Below, piece by piece: positions 14,221 to 14,279 of a DNA stretch of 14,279 nt. The translations under genes and the position numbers were made by a program. The notes under the pieces were generated by a model that saw only the letters and a list, made by a program, of their open reading frames with translations, was not told the origin of the DNA and did not search any database. Each line of letters starts with the position of its first letter. Position 1 is the stretch's first letter. The stretch is from an uncultured Hyphomicrobiales bacterium (lineage in GTDB: Bacteria > Pseudomonadota > Alphaproteobacteria > Rhizobiales > Beijerinckiaceae), in assembly GCA_903903935.1 (NCBI GenBank), contig CAIVAX010000288.1:1-14279 (forward strand), written 5' to 3'.

Positions 14221-14279
14221 CTAGTCAAAGGGATAAACACCCGGCTCTTGCCGATAGGCCTTGGTCAGCCCCTCAATGC
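14221..14279 (-). CDS. 3' end of an unidentified gene (cut at window edge)
   Basis: On the minus strand one frame is open from the window edge to a TAG at 14221-14223. It reads IEGLTKAYRQEPGVYPFD, 18 full residues plus stop. The sequence looks like a protein C terminus, and it is spaced 56 bp from the flavin oxidoreductase start on the same strand. Too little is visible to name it. Confidence 0.45.
   Translation of the reverse strand, partial: IEGLTKAYRQEPGVYPFD

Noticed and set aside
1..14279. Defence island, prophage, transposon or other mobile cargo
   Set aside because: No integrase, transposase, terminal repeats, tRNA-adjacent insertion or abrupt change in composition is visible; the genes are typical chromosomal metabolism and envelope genes.

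Overview
The window looks like ordinary chromosome of an alphaproteobacterium, most likely of the Hyphomicrobiales (Rhizobiales). The supporting signs are a class I PHA synthase, the gene order alaC-like aminotransferase / homoserine dehydrogenase / class II fructose-bisphosphatase, Omp25-type outer-membrane barrels with an N-terminal DLPKR-type mature start, a UbiH/Coq6-like hydroxylase, and a small RNA resembling the alphaproteobacterial suhB/MmgR (alpha-r8) family. This assignment is an inference from gene content. I see no rRNA, tRNA, CRISPR array, insertion sequence, integrase or phage gene.

Layout: (1) 1-1082, minus strand: N-terminal part of phaC, cut by the window edge. (2) 1233-1682, plus: a small secreted protein of unknown function, divergent from phaC. 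(3) 1765-5402, plus: aminotransferase (alaC-like), hom and glpX, a probable co-transcribed set for amino-acid metabolism and gluconeogenesis. (4) 5415-7480, minus: a UbiH/Coq6-like FAD hydroxylase translationally coupled (ATGA overlap) to a CHAD-domain protein. (5) 7594-8565, plus: a QorA-like NADPH:quinone reductase. (6) 8648-8730, plus: a candidate trans-acting small RNA with a CCUCCC loop and an intrinsic terminator. (7) 8804-10138, minus: rimO. (8) 10219-12042, minus: two outer-membrane beta-barrel genes, the upstream one ending in a strong terminator. (9) 12043-12352: a 310-bp AT-rich gap. (10) 12353-14164, minus: a luciferase-like flavin oxidoreductase followed by an alpha/beta-hydrolase-like protein that appears to have lost its catalytic residues. 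(11) 14221-14279, minus: the last 19 codons of an unidentified gene.

The main theme beyond housekeeping is carbon storage. phaC makes polyhydroxyalkanoate, the sRNA resembles MmgR, which limits PHB granule accumulation in Sinorhizobium, and the CHAD protein belongs to a family that binds polyphosphate and has been seen at PHA granules. Their occurrence within 9 kb is suggestive but may be coincidental. The most useful second looks are the sRNA, its possible pairing with the qor ribosome-binding site, the pseudo-hydrolase with its 3 x 15-bp in-frame repeat, and a perfect inverted repeat upstream of the distal omp gene. I did not find a clearly new multi-gene system.
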